DNA of 64,000 nucleotides from assembly GCF_002104995.1 (NCBI RefSeq), contig NW_024468261.1:496001-560000 (forward strand), given 5' to 3'. Below are positions 43,678-54,452 of the stretch, in pieces (within the stretch, counting starts at the first letter, position 1; every line of letters starts with the position of its first letter). Below the pieces are notes generated by a model. The model was given only the letters and a program-made list of their open reading frames with translations. It did no database searches and was not told the origin of the DNA. The DNA comes from Linderina pennispora (taxonomy: Eukaryota > Kickxellomycota > Kickxellomycetes > Kickxellales > Kickxellaceae). Made by a program: the position numbers and the translations under genes.

Positions 43678-45053
43678 TTAGAAAAACTCGTTCGGAATTG
43701 GCACCTCAACGTGGGTAACAGGCAAAGTAAACTGTGGACCCAGCGGGTTCGCCAACGATCCAGGAACCATGGTGAAGTCACCCTCAAATGCCACCAGCAT
43801 CTCATGGTCAAGCTCGTCCTGCAGCAGAGAGCAGTACTTGAAATACGGTTCCTTTTTCGGACAGCAATGGATGCTTGCCTATAACGCCATCGCCGCCTGT
43901 CTGCGTGAATTGGTCGTTTGCATAGCGGATCAGCCATGATCTCAGACTTGAGCTGTGCTGACGGGTACCCGAGCGCCTCGACTGCTGACAAGCTCGAATG
44001 TGACCTGGTAGCGATACAGCCGCTGGGACCTGACCGGATGGGCGCAGAACATGGCAGACACAGTTGTCTTGATGCCACGCACAATGCTCGTACTTGTGAA
44101 TGGCCCGCGGTTGGGCATAAGTGATATCATGTTGTCATAGACATCGTAATGCCCCTCGACCAACTGGTCGATGTATGAGGTAAAGAAGTCGCCAAACAGC
44201 CCCTTGTCCCTGTATCTGTATGTACCAGGCTGCATCTCGACGACGTGATTCAGGGTCTGCCTACTGAACTCGTCGGGACATTGGACAACAATCCCGAGAT
44301 AGTTAAGAGTTTCGGGGCATAAGGCGAATACAGCGACTTTAAAGAGACCGAGCTCCATGACCTGTAGCATGCGCGACGGCAACCACACCACCGAGCAAAA
44401 GTCGCCGTAGCACTCGTATGTGCCAAACAGCCCATATCTGTCGAATCGCCGCATCCGCCGCCGCTGCCCGTCATGCAGATGGTACGCGATGATAAAGTCG
44501 CGCATCTCTGGCGAATCGCTGGTGACGCTTAGCAGCTCACGGACAGGAATGCTCTCACTGCCCATCCAGCCAAGTCCTGGCGACAGGCTCTGCAGCAAAG
44601 GCGGGCAGTTTATGCCGGCCCACGCCTTGAGCTTGTTCATTGCCCGGCGCATGCGCGTGTAGCTGTCGGCAAAGTCCTTGTAGCGCCTGTACCAGCTGGC
44701 AAAGATGGCCTTGTTCTTCCCTATCTCTGGCAGCTTGTGGCCCATATAGTCCTTCTCGGCCTCAATGTCGACGCAGCTGTGCTGGAGCAAGTTGCTCCAG
44801 ACCAGATCGTCGTCAGCCAGCAGCCACCACTCGCTGCACACCTACACTGCTTAGAAGCACATCCACACCGTTCCTGGCGCCGATTGTTAGGCTGCGTGCC
44901 ATAGAGAAGAGAAAGTGTAAACAAGCAGCACTGTCGGTCGACCGGTCAACTTGCCTCGCTGCTGGTGCACACATCGCTGAAATTGCCCAGAGTTCTGAAT
45001 ATTTCCACCCAGACCTCGCTAGGAAGCCCCATGGTCGCACTGGTGGTCGCCAT
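43678..45053 (-). CDS. F-box only protein 3-like (F-box, SUKH/KNR4-like, ApaG domains)
   Basis: Exon 1 is 44955-45053 (MATTSATMGLPSEVWVEIFR) and exon 2 runs from 44841. The F-box (LPSEVWVEIFRTLGNFSDVC, then VCSEWWLLADDDLVWSNLLQ) spans the splice. A SMI1/KNR4-like region follows (LSPGLGWMGSESIPVRELLS, FGTYECYGDFCSVVWLPSRM), then an ApaG domain (GIKTTVSAMFCAHPVRSQ, LYRYQVTFELVSSRGARVPV). Frame changes near 43950 and 43870 precede its end (VAFEGDFTMVPG..., stop at 43678). About 420 residues. FBXO3 is an SCF ligase receptor in animals and plants; in fungi it is unusual. The exon-1 donor is GC, not GT. Confidence 0.82.
44842..44954 (-). other. GC-AG intron (113 nt) of the FBXO3-like gene
   Basis: Minus-strand donor AG|GCAAGT, the standard context of GC donors, and acceptor CAGTGTAG. 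The phase-0 join gives TSSE-VCSEWW, the expected F-box sequence. No GT donor nearby does this. Confidence 0.75.
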
Positions 45054-45469
45054 AGGCCAAGTACAATAAATGGTAGAGTTGATAGAAAGAGGAAAAAACG
45101 AGCGTCGACAGAGTGATAAGGGGGAAAGGAGGGGAGGGAGCACATCTCGAGCAGCAGAGCACAAAACCGCACTCGTTCACACGCCCGGCGCTCATAATCA
45201 CAGCACGGTGAGGGGAGGTTGGTGAGCTGCATATTTGCATCTGCTGCATACCGCAGACTTCCCTCAGCTTCGCGGTCCGCGTCGAGGCTGGGCTCGGTGG
45301 TCCTCCAGGGCTGGCGGAGCCGGTGGCTGGGAAAGACTTTGGAATACCGAGCCTCATGGCGTGACATCACTGCGCAAAAGAGGCATCCACTCTTGGCCCC
45401 AACTGAGCCAGCTCAACCTGCTTTCTTGCCCCTGCTGTGCTCCTCGAAAAGTTTGAATTTGCTTCATAA

Positions 45470-46143
45470 ATGGTAAGCGCCAATGCAGCACCAGAAGCAG
45501 AGCCGGCCAGGCTTTATCACTGACACATTCCCCCCCCCCTTCGGTAGGCGCAGCAGCTCAAGGGCGCGACGCTGCGGCGACTGGTGAACGAGCTCACAAA
45601 GCTACAGTCGAGCCCGCCTGAGGGTATCAGCGATTGAGGTCGACGAGGACACGCTGAGCGAAATATCCGCAGTCATCGATGGGACCTGAGGGCACACCGT
45701 ATGCTGGCGGCAAGTTCCATGTGCGCCTAACCATTGATAGCAACTTCCCCAATACACCGCCCAAAGGCGCGTTTGTCACAAAAGATATTCCACCCGAACG
45801 TGTCGGAGCAGGGCGAGATCTGCGTCAGCACGCTGAAGAAGGACTGGCAAAAGAGCTACGGGATCGAGCATGTGCTGGTGACAGTCAAGTGCCTGCTGAT
45901 ATACCCAAACCCAGAGTCGGCGCTGAACGAGGAGGCAGGCAAGCTGCTACTCGAGCACTACGATGACTACGCAAAGCATGCCAAGCTGATGACGGAAGAT
46001 CCACGCAGTTCCCCGTAGTGTAGCCGAGGACCGAATCGCCCGCTGAGGCAGCAGAAGCAACCCCCGCCGAGCCGGCGACGAAGAGGGCGAAGAAGACCCT
46101 GACGGCTAAGGAGCGGAGCAAGAGGAACCTCCGGCGATTTTAG
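45470..46143 (+). CDS. UBE2S: UBE2S-type ubiquitin-conjugating enzyme (K11 chain elongation)
   Basis: Exon 1 is only the ATG (45470-45472) and exon 2 begins at 45548 ([20 protein letters not shown]). The UBC fold follows: [37 protein letters not shown] with the active-site Cys in GEICVS, then [20 protein letters not shown]. After single-base errors near 45630, 45685, 45786, 45992 and 46050, the protein ends in a Lys/Arg tail [20 protein letters not shown]. The LRRL-like terminus is the APC/C-binding tail of animal UBE2S; here it is LRRF. About 198 residues. The enzyme extends Lys11 ubiquitin chains on APC/C substrates. Yeasts lack it. Confidence 0.87.
45473..45547 (+). other. Intron (75 nt) directly after the UBE2S start codon
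   Basis: Donor GTAAGC right after ATG and acceptor TTCGGTAG after a C-run. The phase-0 join gives M-AQQLKG. Confidence 0.8.
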
Positions 46144-46456
46144 AGCCGCTGGTTTTAAACCCCAGCATGCTTGATCAGGCGATCAGATCCAGATGGGCGG
46201 CTTTTGCAGATAAGAGGGCAGGAGTGACTGGGTCTGTTTCGGTTCTCGCACTCTGAATTGGCCTGGCAAGTCGAACACTTTCCCCCTTTAGCTACATACA
46301 CTTTTTCCTTATATTATACACATTCTCAGTTTCGCAAGGTAACAGTCGTCCATGGGCAGCGTCTATCTCAAATGGACTCGATGGAGGAGCACACGGCGCT
46401 TCGTTAGAGAAGAAATGGACTCGCGATTGACAGTGAATTTGACCAAACAATGTAGG

Positions 46457-46813
46457 ATGCCGCACCTGCCGCCCCTCGTTACCCGCACGTCCGCTTCGCT
46501 GGCGGAGGCTCGCACACGCTCGATTCAGCTGTACCGGCAGTGGCAGAAGAGCGTGCCGCAGATTATGATTGACTACCACTTGTCGATGCCGCAGGCGGTG
46601 GTGCGTTCCAAGATCCGCGAGGAGTTTGAGAAGCACCGGTTCGTGTCGGACCCGCGTGTTATTGATGTGCTGCTGTTCAAGAGCCGCATTGAGCTGGAGG
46701 AGTTTGTGAATGTGTGGAAGCAGTACCCGCATGCGATGCGCTACTTTGACGAGAACGAGAAGGAGCCCGAGTCGACAAAGTTCCTGGACAAGTTTGTTGA
46801 GGGACGCGCCTAG
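46457..46813 (+). CDS. NDUFA6: Complex I subunit NDUFA6/B14 (LYR protein)
   Basis: 118 residues from the ATG at 46457 (MPHLPPLVTRTSASLAEART). The LYR motif is in RSIQLYRQWQKSVPQIMIDY, then RSKIREEFEKHRFVSDPRVI and FVNVWKQYPHAMRYFDENEK. NDUFA6 sits in the peripheral arm of mitochondrial complex I and docks an acyl-carrier protein through its LYR motif, which here is LYR. The frame is open upstream to 46352, but that sequence is not family-like and is probably leader. A mitochondrial ACP gene lies 3.7 kb downstream. Confidence 0.88.
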   Translation: MPHLPPLVTRTSASLAEARTRSIQLYRQWQKSVPQIMIDYHLSMPQAVVRSKIREEFEKHRFVSDPRVIDVLLFKSRIELEEFVNVWKQYPHAMRYFDENEKEPESTKFLDKFVEGRA

Positions 46814-46982
46814 ATACACCAAGGCTGCAACTCTAGGAACGGCGCTAATCTTGTCTCATGTACTCTCGTAAAAGAAATAAAGCAGTGCTAATGCTGCTTC
46901 TGAAAAGGCCACCATTGCATTTGCGCGTGCTGGAGTGAGAAACACGTACATTTGAGACGAAAATGAAATGAAAGAATAGGGC

Positions 46983-49413
46983 TTAACCGCGGGCTTCGGC
47001 TTGCACAAGGCGTGCCTCGACCTTGGTGATCATGTCCTGGGCGGCATCAGGGATGGCAGGTGCCAGGACCATAGACAGCAGCACAGCCGTTGTCAAAGAG
47101 ATACTGGTAGTCCTGCTGGGGGATGACACCGCCAGCAATAACAACAATATCCTCGGCACCCAGCTTCTTCAGCTCCTCGATCAGCTGGGGCACCAGGGTC
47201 TTGTGGCCAGCGGCCAGCGATGAGGCACCAACGACGTGCACATCGGCATCAACGGCCTGGCGGGCCGCCTCTGCGGGGGTCTGGAACAGCTGGCCCGACA
47301 TCGACATCGAAACCAAGGTCAGCATAGCCGGAAGCAACGACCTTGGCGCCGCGGTCATGGCCGTCCTGGCCCATCTTGACGATCAGCACACGCGGGCGAC
47401 GACCCCAGCGCTCAGAGAACTTCTCGGTCATCTGGACGGTCTCGGCAATCGGGTCGCGCTGTCCGGGCTTGAGCTCGGCCTTGTTGTACTCGCGCATGTA
47501 GGTGCCGCTGACCAGCTTGACTTCGGGCTTGTAGCGGCCGCACACAGGCTTCAACAGCATCGGAGATCTCGCCGACAGTGCAGCGCGCGCGGGCTGCGGC
47601 AATGGCGAGCTCCAGCAGGTTGCCCTCTCCCGAGCGCGTGGCATCGGTGATGGCCTCCAGACACTTGTTGACCTCCAGCCTGATCGCGGCTTGCTGCGCA
47701 CCGACTCGAGGCGGCGCTTCTGGGCCTTCAGCACCTCGCGGTTATCGATAGGCAAGCACCTCCACCTTGCCACTCTCGTTGCCCTCGGCATCCTCGGCGA
47801 CACGGTACTTGTTGACGCCGACGATGGTGATCTGGCCCGAGTCGATCTGGGCCTGGCGCATGGCAGCGCTCTCCTCGATGCGCATCTTGGGCATGCCCGA
47901 TGCAATGGCCTTGGCCATGCCGCCAAGCTCCTTCGACCTCGTGGATGATCTCCTTGGCCTTCTCGTAGATGTCGTTAGTCAGCGACTCCATCATGTACGA
48001 GCCGGCCCACGGGTCGGCCACGCGCGGGATGTACGCCTCCTCCTGCAGGATGATCTGGGTGTTGCGGGCAATGCGGGCGCTGAACTTTGTCGGCAAACCG
48101 ATGGCCTCATCCAGCGCATTTGGTGTGCAGCGACTGGAGTGCCGCCAAGCGTGGCAGCCATGGCCTCAACGGTAGTGCGGATCACATTGTTGTACGGATC
48201 CTGCTCGGTCAGCGACCAGCCCGATGTCTGCGAGTGCGTGCGCAGCATCATCGACTTGGGGTTCTTGGGATCGAACTTCTCCTTGAGCATGTGCGCCCAC
48301 AGCCGCCGCGCAGCGCGCATCTTGGCGAATCTCCATGTAGAAGTTCATGCCAACGCACCAGAAGAACGACAGGCGCGGGGCGAACTGATCAACAGTCATG
48401 CCGGCCTTTATGCCTGTGCGGATGTATTCGATTCCGTCGGCAATGGTGAAGGCGCACTCGAGCACACTGTTGGCACCAGCCTCCTGCATGTGGTAGCCAG
48501 AGATCGAGATCGAGTTGTACTTTGGCATCTTCTGGGCTGTGAACGCAAAGATGTCGCCGATGATGCGCATCGACGTGTCGGGCGGGTAGATGAACGTATT
48601 GCGCACCATGAACTCCTTCAGGATGTCGTTCTGGATTGTACCACGCATCTGGTCGTACGGCGTGCCCTGCTCCTCGGCTGCCACAACGTACATGGCCAGG
48701 ATCGGCAGCACCGCACCGTTCATGGTCATCGACACCGAGACGTCCTTGAGCGAGATGCCGTCAAACAGAATCTTCATGTCCTCGACCGAGTCGATGGCTA
48801 CACCGGCCATGCCAACATCGCCAACAACTCGCGGGTGGTCAGAGTCGTAGCCGCGGTGCGTGGCCAAATCAAACGCCACAGACAGCCCCTGCTGGCCGGC
48901 TGCCAGATTGGCCTTGTAGAAGCGGTTACTCTCCTCGACCGTACTGAATCCGGCGTACTGGCGGATAGTCCAGGGCCGGTATGTGTACATCGTCGCATAG
49001 GGCCCGCGCGTGAATGGATAGACGCCGGGCACCTCCTTCTCGATATTGGCCGTGTCCTCCTTTGTGTAAAGGGGCTTGACATCAATGCCCTACAGACAAG
49101 AGCCCATTTAATGAACAAGGCGGATATGCAGGCTTGCCACATTGCTGTTGTCCTTCCAAGCAGCTTACCTCGAGCGTCTTCCATGTGAGCGTCTGCTCCG
49201 GGATCCTTGCCCTTGCACTCCTTGGTTGCCAGCTTGACCCAGTTCGAATCAAGCGGCACCTTGTTGGACAGGGCCCGGCGCTGGTCGATCGAGCGACGCG
49301 TGCGTGCCGCCATGATGCGCGAAGCGACCTGCGCCGAGCTGGCTGCAGTGGTCCGCATCGTCATCGCCAGGCTGTTGGGGACAGGGCCCTCTGAGCAACA
49401 TTGACGAGAGCAT
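46983..49413 (-). CDS. MUT: Methylmalonyl-CoA mutase, mitochondrial (several frameshifts)
   Basis: Isomerises methylmalonyl-CoA to succinyl-CoA with adenosylcobalamin. A mitochondrial targeting peptide (MLSSMLLRG, then [20 protein letters not shown]) precedes the TIM-barrel domain: [60 protein letters not shown], then [18 protein letters not shown]. The C-terminal B12 domain has [18 protein letters not shown] (base-on His in DxHxxG) and [17 protein letters not shown]. One intron at 49090-49168. Frame changes near 49375, 49205, 48330, 48120, 47935, 47750 and 47560; those resolved are extra bases. About 780 residues. Common in animals and early-diverging fungi, missing in Dikarya, so it suggests cobalamin use. 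Confidence 0.93.
49090..49168 (-). other. Intron (79 nt) of the methylmalonyl-CoA mutase gene
   Basis: Donor GTAAGC and acceptor TCTGTAG on the minus strand. The join restores [16 protein letters not shown], the conserved entry to the barrel domain. Confidence 0.85.
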
Positions 49414-50189
49414 GGTTTATCTTTTGTGTGTATGTAGATGTGATTAATAGTGTGGGGGAGAATGCTGCTGGGAGAGAAGAGGAGAGAGACGAAGGGCCGC
49501 GGTCGCTTCTTTTTGCACCCTGTTGCTCCTGAGAACCAGCGCGAAAGAGTGGTTGGCCAGGTGTGAGAAACTGTTTACAAAAAAGTGGTGAGAAAAAAAT
49601 GCGGAGAGCGATACGCTGAGATCGATGCGCATTGCTCGGCCCCATGGGAACTTTTTTTATCTTCTCTTTTGGCGGCTTGCTTTCAAACATGAGGGTGCCA
49701 AGGTGCGGGCTTATCACCCGCCATTTGATTTCCTCGGGAGCTGCGCTCGGCTCCATAGCCTGCGCGCGCGGAGGTAGTCGATAGCGACATCTTCCCATGG
49801 ACGAGCGGAATCAGCACAATCGCCCAACATCTCTGGCTCTCCTCTCCACGGCAGCTCTGTTGCGCAGCCTGTGAGACCGCCGGCCAAGACGGACCGTGCG
49901 CTGATTGCCCCAGATCGGGAGAGCCAGCGACGAAGAGCCAGCGAGAGCTGATCCGCAAATCTAATCGCCTGTTTGATTGATGATCTGCAATGGAAAAACA
50001 GGTGGGCCGAGATAACGCCCAGCGCTGACGCTGAGCCGAGAAGGCGCAGGAAGTGTGCGGTAAATTTTGAAAGCACGAAAAAATCCTATTAGAGGGCGAT
50101 GCACACTAGAGCGCGACCTTCTCCTCTCCTAATCTTTTTGTATAAATCCGTCTTGTTTCTTTACCTCACAGGGATCTCCGAATTCAAAC
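49414..50189. promoter_or_regulatory. Divergent promoter region of mutase and ACP genes
   Basis: 776 bases between divergent start codons of two mitochondrial proteins. Pyrimidine tracts lie next to both ATGs. Chance ORFs only. Confidence 0.45.
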
Positions 50190-50634
50190 ATGTTCCGCTT
50201 TGCCGCCGCCGCTTTCCGTCCCGCCGCCGCCCGCTCGTTTGTCGCCAGCCGCCAGGCCATGCCCGTCATTGCTGCCCGCTGGTACTCGGCCGGTGGTGCC
50301 CTGAGCCGCAACGACATCCAGGAGCGCATCTACCAGATTCTGCGGGACTTTGACAAGGTCAACCAGGACAAGGTAAGTGTGCTGGGTTGCTATTTTCGTG
50401 CTGAATTTGAAATACTCGAAGGATTTGGAAAAACTGACAACAGCCCGTTTATCTTAGATCTCCCCGGTCTCCAGCTTCACCAAGGATCTCGGCCTGGACA
50501 GCCTCGATACCGTTGAAGTCGTCATGGCCATTGAGGAGGAGTTCTCTGTTGAGATCCCCGATGACGAGGCTGACAAGATCGCCAGCGTTAAGGATGCCAT
50601 CGAGTACATTTCCAACCGCAGCGACGCTCACTAA
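50190..50634 (+). CDS. ACP1: Mitochondrial acyl carrier protein (NDUFAB1/Acp1 type)
   Basis: Exons 50190-50372 and 50458-50634, 119 residues. A targeting peptide ([20 protein letters not shown], cleaved before about WYSAGG) precedes the ACP fold: [18 protein letters not shown], then [20 protein letters not shown] with the phosphopantetheine Ser in DSL, and [20 protein letters not shown]. It carries growing acyl chains in mitochondrial fatty-acid synthesis and lipoate formation, and is a complex I and LYR-protein partner. The divergent neighbour is methylmalonyl-CoA mutase. A decayed paralogue is 1.3 kb downstream. Confidence 0.95.
50373..50457 (+). other. Intron (85 nt) of the ACP gene
   Basis: Donor GTAAGT and acceptor ATCTTAG, phase 0, between NQDK and ISPVSS. 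Confidence 0.93.
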
Positions 50635-51900
50635 AAAGCATAGTTTTTATCGTCTTCCACACAACTATCACCACTTTCCTTTTATAACTAGATATCGTCA
50701 CAAATGGACGTGGAGTTACGTGAGAACGGTCCTCGTGTACATACTACGCCAAGGTGTATAGATTGAGCTATCGCTTGGATCGTAGCCATTAGCTCTTTGC
50801 CGATCAATTGCCTAGGTGAATGATAGAATGCAATCGAGAAATGCATGACAGGCGCGTAGACAGCATAGTGGCCTACATGTACTGGGCACTATGCTCCTGC
50901 ACAGTCACTGCACTTTGGGTGCGGTTTCTTGAAAGAGACAATGAGTAGTATGAACCGAGTGGGCATGCCTACATGACTACCAGTGCTGAATCACAGACAT
51001 GGCTATTTGCAGACACAGCCTGTATGTGAGCGCTTGAAACCCTCACAAGCAATTAGGACGATAATTTGTGCTACCTACGACCTGCCACTGCCGCATCAAT
51101 ACCTGTGTTATATCTGCCAACGGAAGTTCCTGCAATCCATATGGCGGCTAACAGACATGCCTACTTCCTTTTGTTCGGTATTCCTCCTATGCATGTTTTG
51201 CTTTTCTGCTTTCCTTTTCAACATTGCGCTATATCATTGCTCAATGTAGTATTGATGAACATACTTTTCATCTGCCATGCTGTACTGTGTTCCAATAATT
51301 TTTGGCCTGTTGTTGCATGTCCATACATATTCAACCACATTCATATCCCTCATAACATGCAGATTCATGCGGTAGATATTCGTTGATATACGAGTGAACA
51401 AGTCTTGAAACTCAACAGCGGCAGGCTTATATCTGATATACTAGCGAATGTTGCGAAATCTTGCCGGTTGATTGTTTGACCACGTAACATGCTAACAGAG
51501 TGAATGCACTTTGCTACTACTGTCTTCAATGAGTGTCCACTACTTTGTCCGTTAATAAGATTGCCAACAATGTCAAGGCCATATACCGTCTTAATCTTGT
51601 CAGCTCCAAACACGCTAGTGTCATGATTGATGCTAGGGAAGAGCTTGTAAATAGTACTACTGACGGTAGCAGTGATCACGGCGGAGATATTCTATGGCCT
51701 CACTGAAGGTAGTTATCATCAACAGAGACATGTAGTATTGTGAATTGGAACATCGGCGTACTCACACTGTTGTCTATCCTTCTGTCAACAGGTCTTCACC
51801 ACAGCTGTGTCTGTACATGCATTATATCTACCTATGCACATGTTAATAACGCACATTATGATAAACAACGATTCATTCTTCTACCAACCATTTCTGCTCA
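50635..51900. other. Intergenic, nothing recognised
   Basis: AT-rich. A minus-strand ORF of 104 codons (51365-51679) has some protein character (LFPSINHDTSVFGADKI), but I cannot assign it. The region could hold the lost N-terminal exon of the ACP paralogue. Confidence 0.35.
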
Positions 51901-52377
51901 CAGCCAAGTTGTGTCGCCAGTGACTGCCCGGTGATATTCAGACAGCAGTGCACTGAGCAGGGCTGATATCGAGACGCAAATTAACAAAATTCTGGCAAAA
52001 AATATTGGGATTGATCAGGGAGCTGTAAGTAAACGAGTCAGTATTGCATTGGAGTTTTCTTGTCGGGTGGTGCACACAAACTCTATTTAACATACTTCTC
52101 CGGATAGATTACCCCGGATTCTGACCCCCAGGGAGACCTTGGTGTGGACAGTATAGCTACTATTCAGACTCTGGTTGACATCAATAGCATATTTGACATT
52201 GACAACGCTGCTGATGACATCGGAACCGTAAGAACGGTTAGAGCCGTAAGAACGGTTGGAGACCTCGTCGACTATGTCGCTAAGCTGAAAATATTAGCTA
52301 ACTGTCTTGTGCAAGCCTCGATATCTCACCTTTCTAGCCTAATACTACTACGTTGTACCATCAACAAATATACCTAG
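51900..52377 (+). pseudogene. Acyl carrier protein paralogue, probable pseudogene
   Basis: Upstream part: SPVTAR-stop-YSDSSALSR aligns with [14 protein letters not shown] of the intact ACP, with TGA (51932-51934) in place of the Trp TGG codon. It continues ADIETQINKILAKNIGIDQG, an 83-nt intron, then ITPDSDPQGDLGVDSIATIQ, FDIDNAADDIGTV and VGDLVDYVAKL. The phosphopantetheine Ser is kept (DSI). The intron sits at the same position and phase as in the intact gene. An 18-bp imperfect duplication (CCGTAAGAACGGTT twice) adds residues, and the C-terminus runs on to 52377. Either a recent pseudogene or a shorter cytosolic ACP starting downstream of the stop; I see no ATG that supports the latter. Confidence 0.72.
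52025..52107 (+). other. Intron (83 nt) of the ACP paralogue
   Basis: Donor GTAAGT and acceptor CCGGATAG, phase 0, at the same site as the ACP intron (85 nt). Confidence 0.75.
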
Positions 52378-53008
52378 CCTAGTCAACTGGTCTCTTGTAG
52401 ACGCTTTAAAGCACTTTTGATAAATGCTTTGGTAGTAGGACTATCAGCGGGCATACAAGTAGCTCCAGCAAAGTAGCCTATTGCTGTTGCAGTGTAGCTT
52501 CTCCATTGGTCAACCAACATGGGGCTATTTAGCAAAAGTAAGCCGCTTGAGATCCTCTTGAAGGGAGAACCTCATGATAAAGCATAGCGCAGCAGTGATG
52601 CATATGTATGTGTACTATACCATCCGGCAGTATTTATGCTGACGAGCACTAGCACTGCTGGCGTTCCTTGTCAAGGTCTTGTTGCATGCAGGGTGTATGG
52701 TGTTGGAGCTTTGCGGAACTACTCAGCGATTTGCGGGTCCGAATAAAGATATCTGCCCGCTAAAGCGAGTTCCTCATGACCTCGTGTGGATCTACACTAG
52801 GGGACAGGTGTCGGGAGAACCGTTGGCCCGCTTGTTGCGCAAAATGATAGGACAGGGGAGGCGTAAAAGTGGGCCTTGTCGACTTTCCCACACGCGCTAG
52901 AAGATAATGGCAGGAGAACAGGTATAAAAGCAGTACCAGCAAAGATCAAGTGACCAACAACAACCCCCCTTTTCTCCTATTCTCAACAAGAGCACTCTAT
53001 TTTCTACA
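52378..53008. promoter_or_regulatory. Intergenic with TATA box of the transhydrogenase gene
   Basis: TATAAAA at 52923-52929, 80-86 bases upstream of the ATG at 53009. No other gene recognised. Confidence 0.5.
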
Positions 53009-54452
53009 ATGTCGTCTTTCATCCGTCGTCCCTCAGCACAGGCCGTCAGCAGCCTGATGCGCATGGTGGGCAGCTCATGTTCCTGCCCGGCGCACTCTAC
53101 CGTTGGACACACGCACATCCACGGCCCGCACTGCTCGCACTCACGCCACGCTTCGGCAGCGCTGCCCAAGCCCGAGTACGCTTTCGAGATGGCCACCAGC
53201 ACCGTGCGTGTCGGTACAGGAGTGACTCAGGAAATTGGCATGGACCTTGCCAACCTGAAGTCCAAGCGCGTCATGGTGTTCACAGACCCTAACATCTTCA
53301 AGCTGCACCCACTCAAGGCAACAGGTCGAGTCGCTGGACCGCAACAAGATCAACTACACAGTGTTCAAGGATGTGCGCGTGGAGCCGTCCGACAAGAGTT
53401 TCAAAGAGGCAATTGATGCAGCGCGCAAGTACAACCCCGATGCCATCGTCGCGGTAGGCGGCGGGTCGACTATTGACACGGCCAAGGCAGCAAATCTGTA
53501 CTCGGTGTTCAGAGACGCCGACTTCTTGGACTTCGTCAATGCACCCATTGGCAAGGGCAGAGCAGTAGACCGCCCACTGCTGCCACTCATTGCGGTGCCG
53601 ACCACAGCGGGTACTGGGTCGGAGTGCACAGGAAGCGCGAATCTTTGATCTGAAAGAGAAGAAGGCAAAGACCGGAATTGCCGACCGTGCACTGAAGCCG
53701 CTGCTTGGGCTCATTGACCCGCTCAACACACGCAGCATGCCCGCCCAGGTGCGTCCTGTCATCAGGACTCGACGTTTTGTGCCATGCCATTGAATCCTAC
53801 ACAGCAATTCCCTACCACATGCGGGGCGAGGCGCCAGCCAATCCCCTACAGCGTCCTGCTTACCAGGGCTCGAACCCGATCAGCGACATCTGGTCGTCCA
53901 AGGCGCTGCGCATGGTGGTGGAGGCCCTGCCACGCTCGGTTGCCAACCCCGACGATCTTGAGGCCCAGGAGGCCATGACGCTTGCTGCTGCCTATGCCGG
54001 CATCGGATTCGGCAACGGCGGCGTCCACCTTATGCACGGCTGCAGCTACGGCATTTCCGGCCTGAACAAGTCGTACACTCATCCCCGAGTATATCACCGA
54101 CCACCCAATCTGCCCGCACGGCATCAGCGTGGCGGTGACCAGCCCGGCGGTGGCCGAGTTCACCGGTGCCATGTTCCCGGAGCGGCATATGGAAATCGCA
54201 CAAGTCCTTGGCGCCGACGTCACCAACGCCAAGCTTGAGGATGCGGGCAAGATCATGGCTGATGCGCTGCGTCGGTTCCTGCAAGGCCTGGGCGTGCCTA
54301 ACGGTATCTCGGCGTTTGGGTACTCGTCGTCAGACATCGGTGCCTTGGTTGAGAGCATTTTGCCGCAGCACCGCGTGCTGAAGCTGTCGCCGCGCCAGAC
54401 CGGCGCTGAGCAGATCGCTACGATCCTCGAGAGATCGCTCAAGAACTACTAA
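53009..54452 (+). CDS. ADHFE1: Hydroxyacid-oxoacid transhydrogenase (ADHFE1/HOT), mitochondrial
   Basis: Converts 4-hydroxybutyrate with 2-oxoglutarate to succinic semialdehyde and D-2-hydroxyglutarate; iron-dependent alcohol dehydrogenase family. A targeting peptide (MSSFIRRPSAQAVSSLMRMV) is followed by EMATSTVRVGTGVTQEIGMD, AIVAVGGGSTIDTAKAANLY (GGGS dinucleotide motif), IAVPTTAGTGSE, then LDVLCHAIESYTAIPYHMRG with metal-binding His, PAYQGSNPISDIWSSKALRM, and GNGGVHLMHGCSYGISG with further His. Ends LERSLKNY. Frame changes near 53320, 53640, 53755 and 54080; each resolves by one extra base, as in GSAIFDLKEKKAK. About 480 residues, as for the animal enzyme. Confidence 0.92.

Noticed and set aside
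47767-49188. 473-codon plus-strand ORF opposite methylmalonyl-CoA mutase
   Set aside because: Antisense of conserved coding sequence and crosses the mutase intron.
51365-51679. Minus-strand ORF resembling a carrier-protein (FPSINHDTSVF) fragment
   Set aside because: The resemblance is a few residues only, and no GGDS-type phosphopantetheine site follows.
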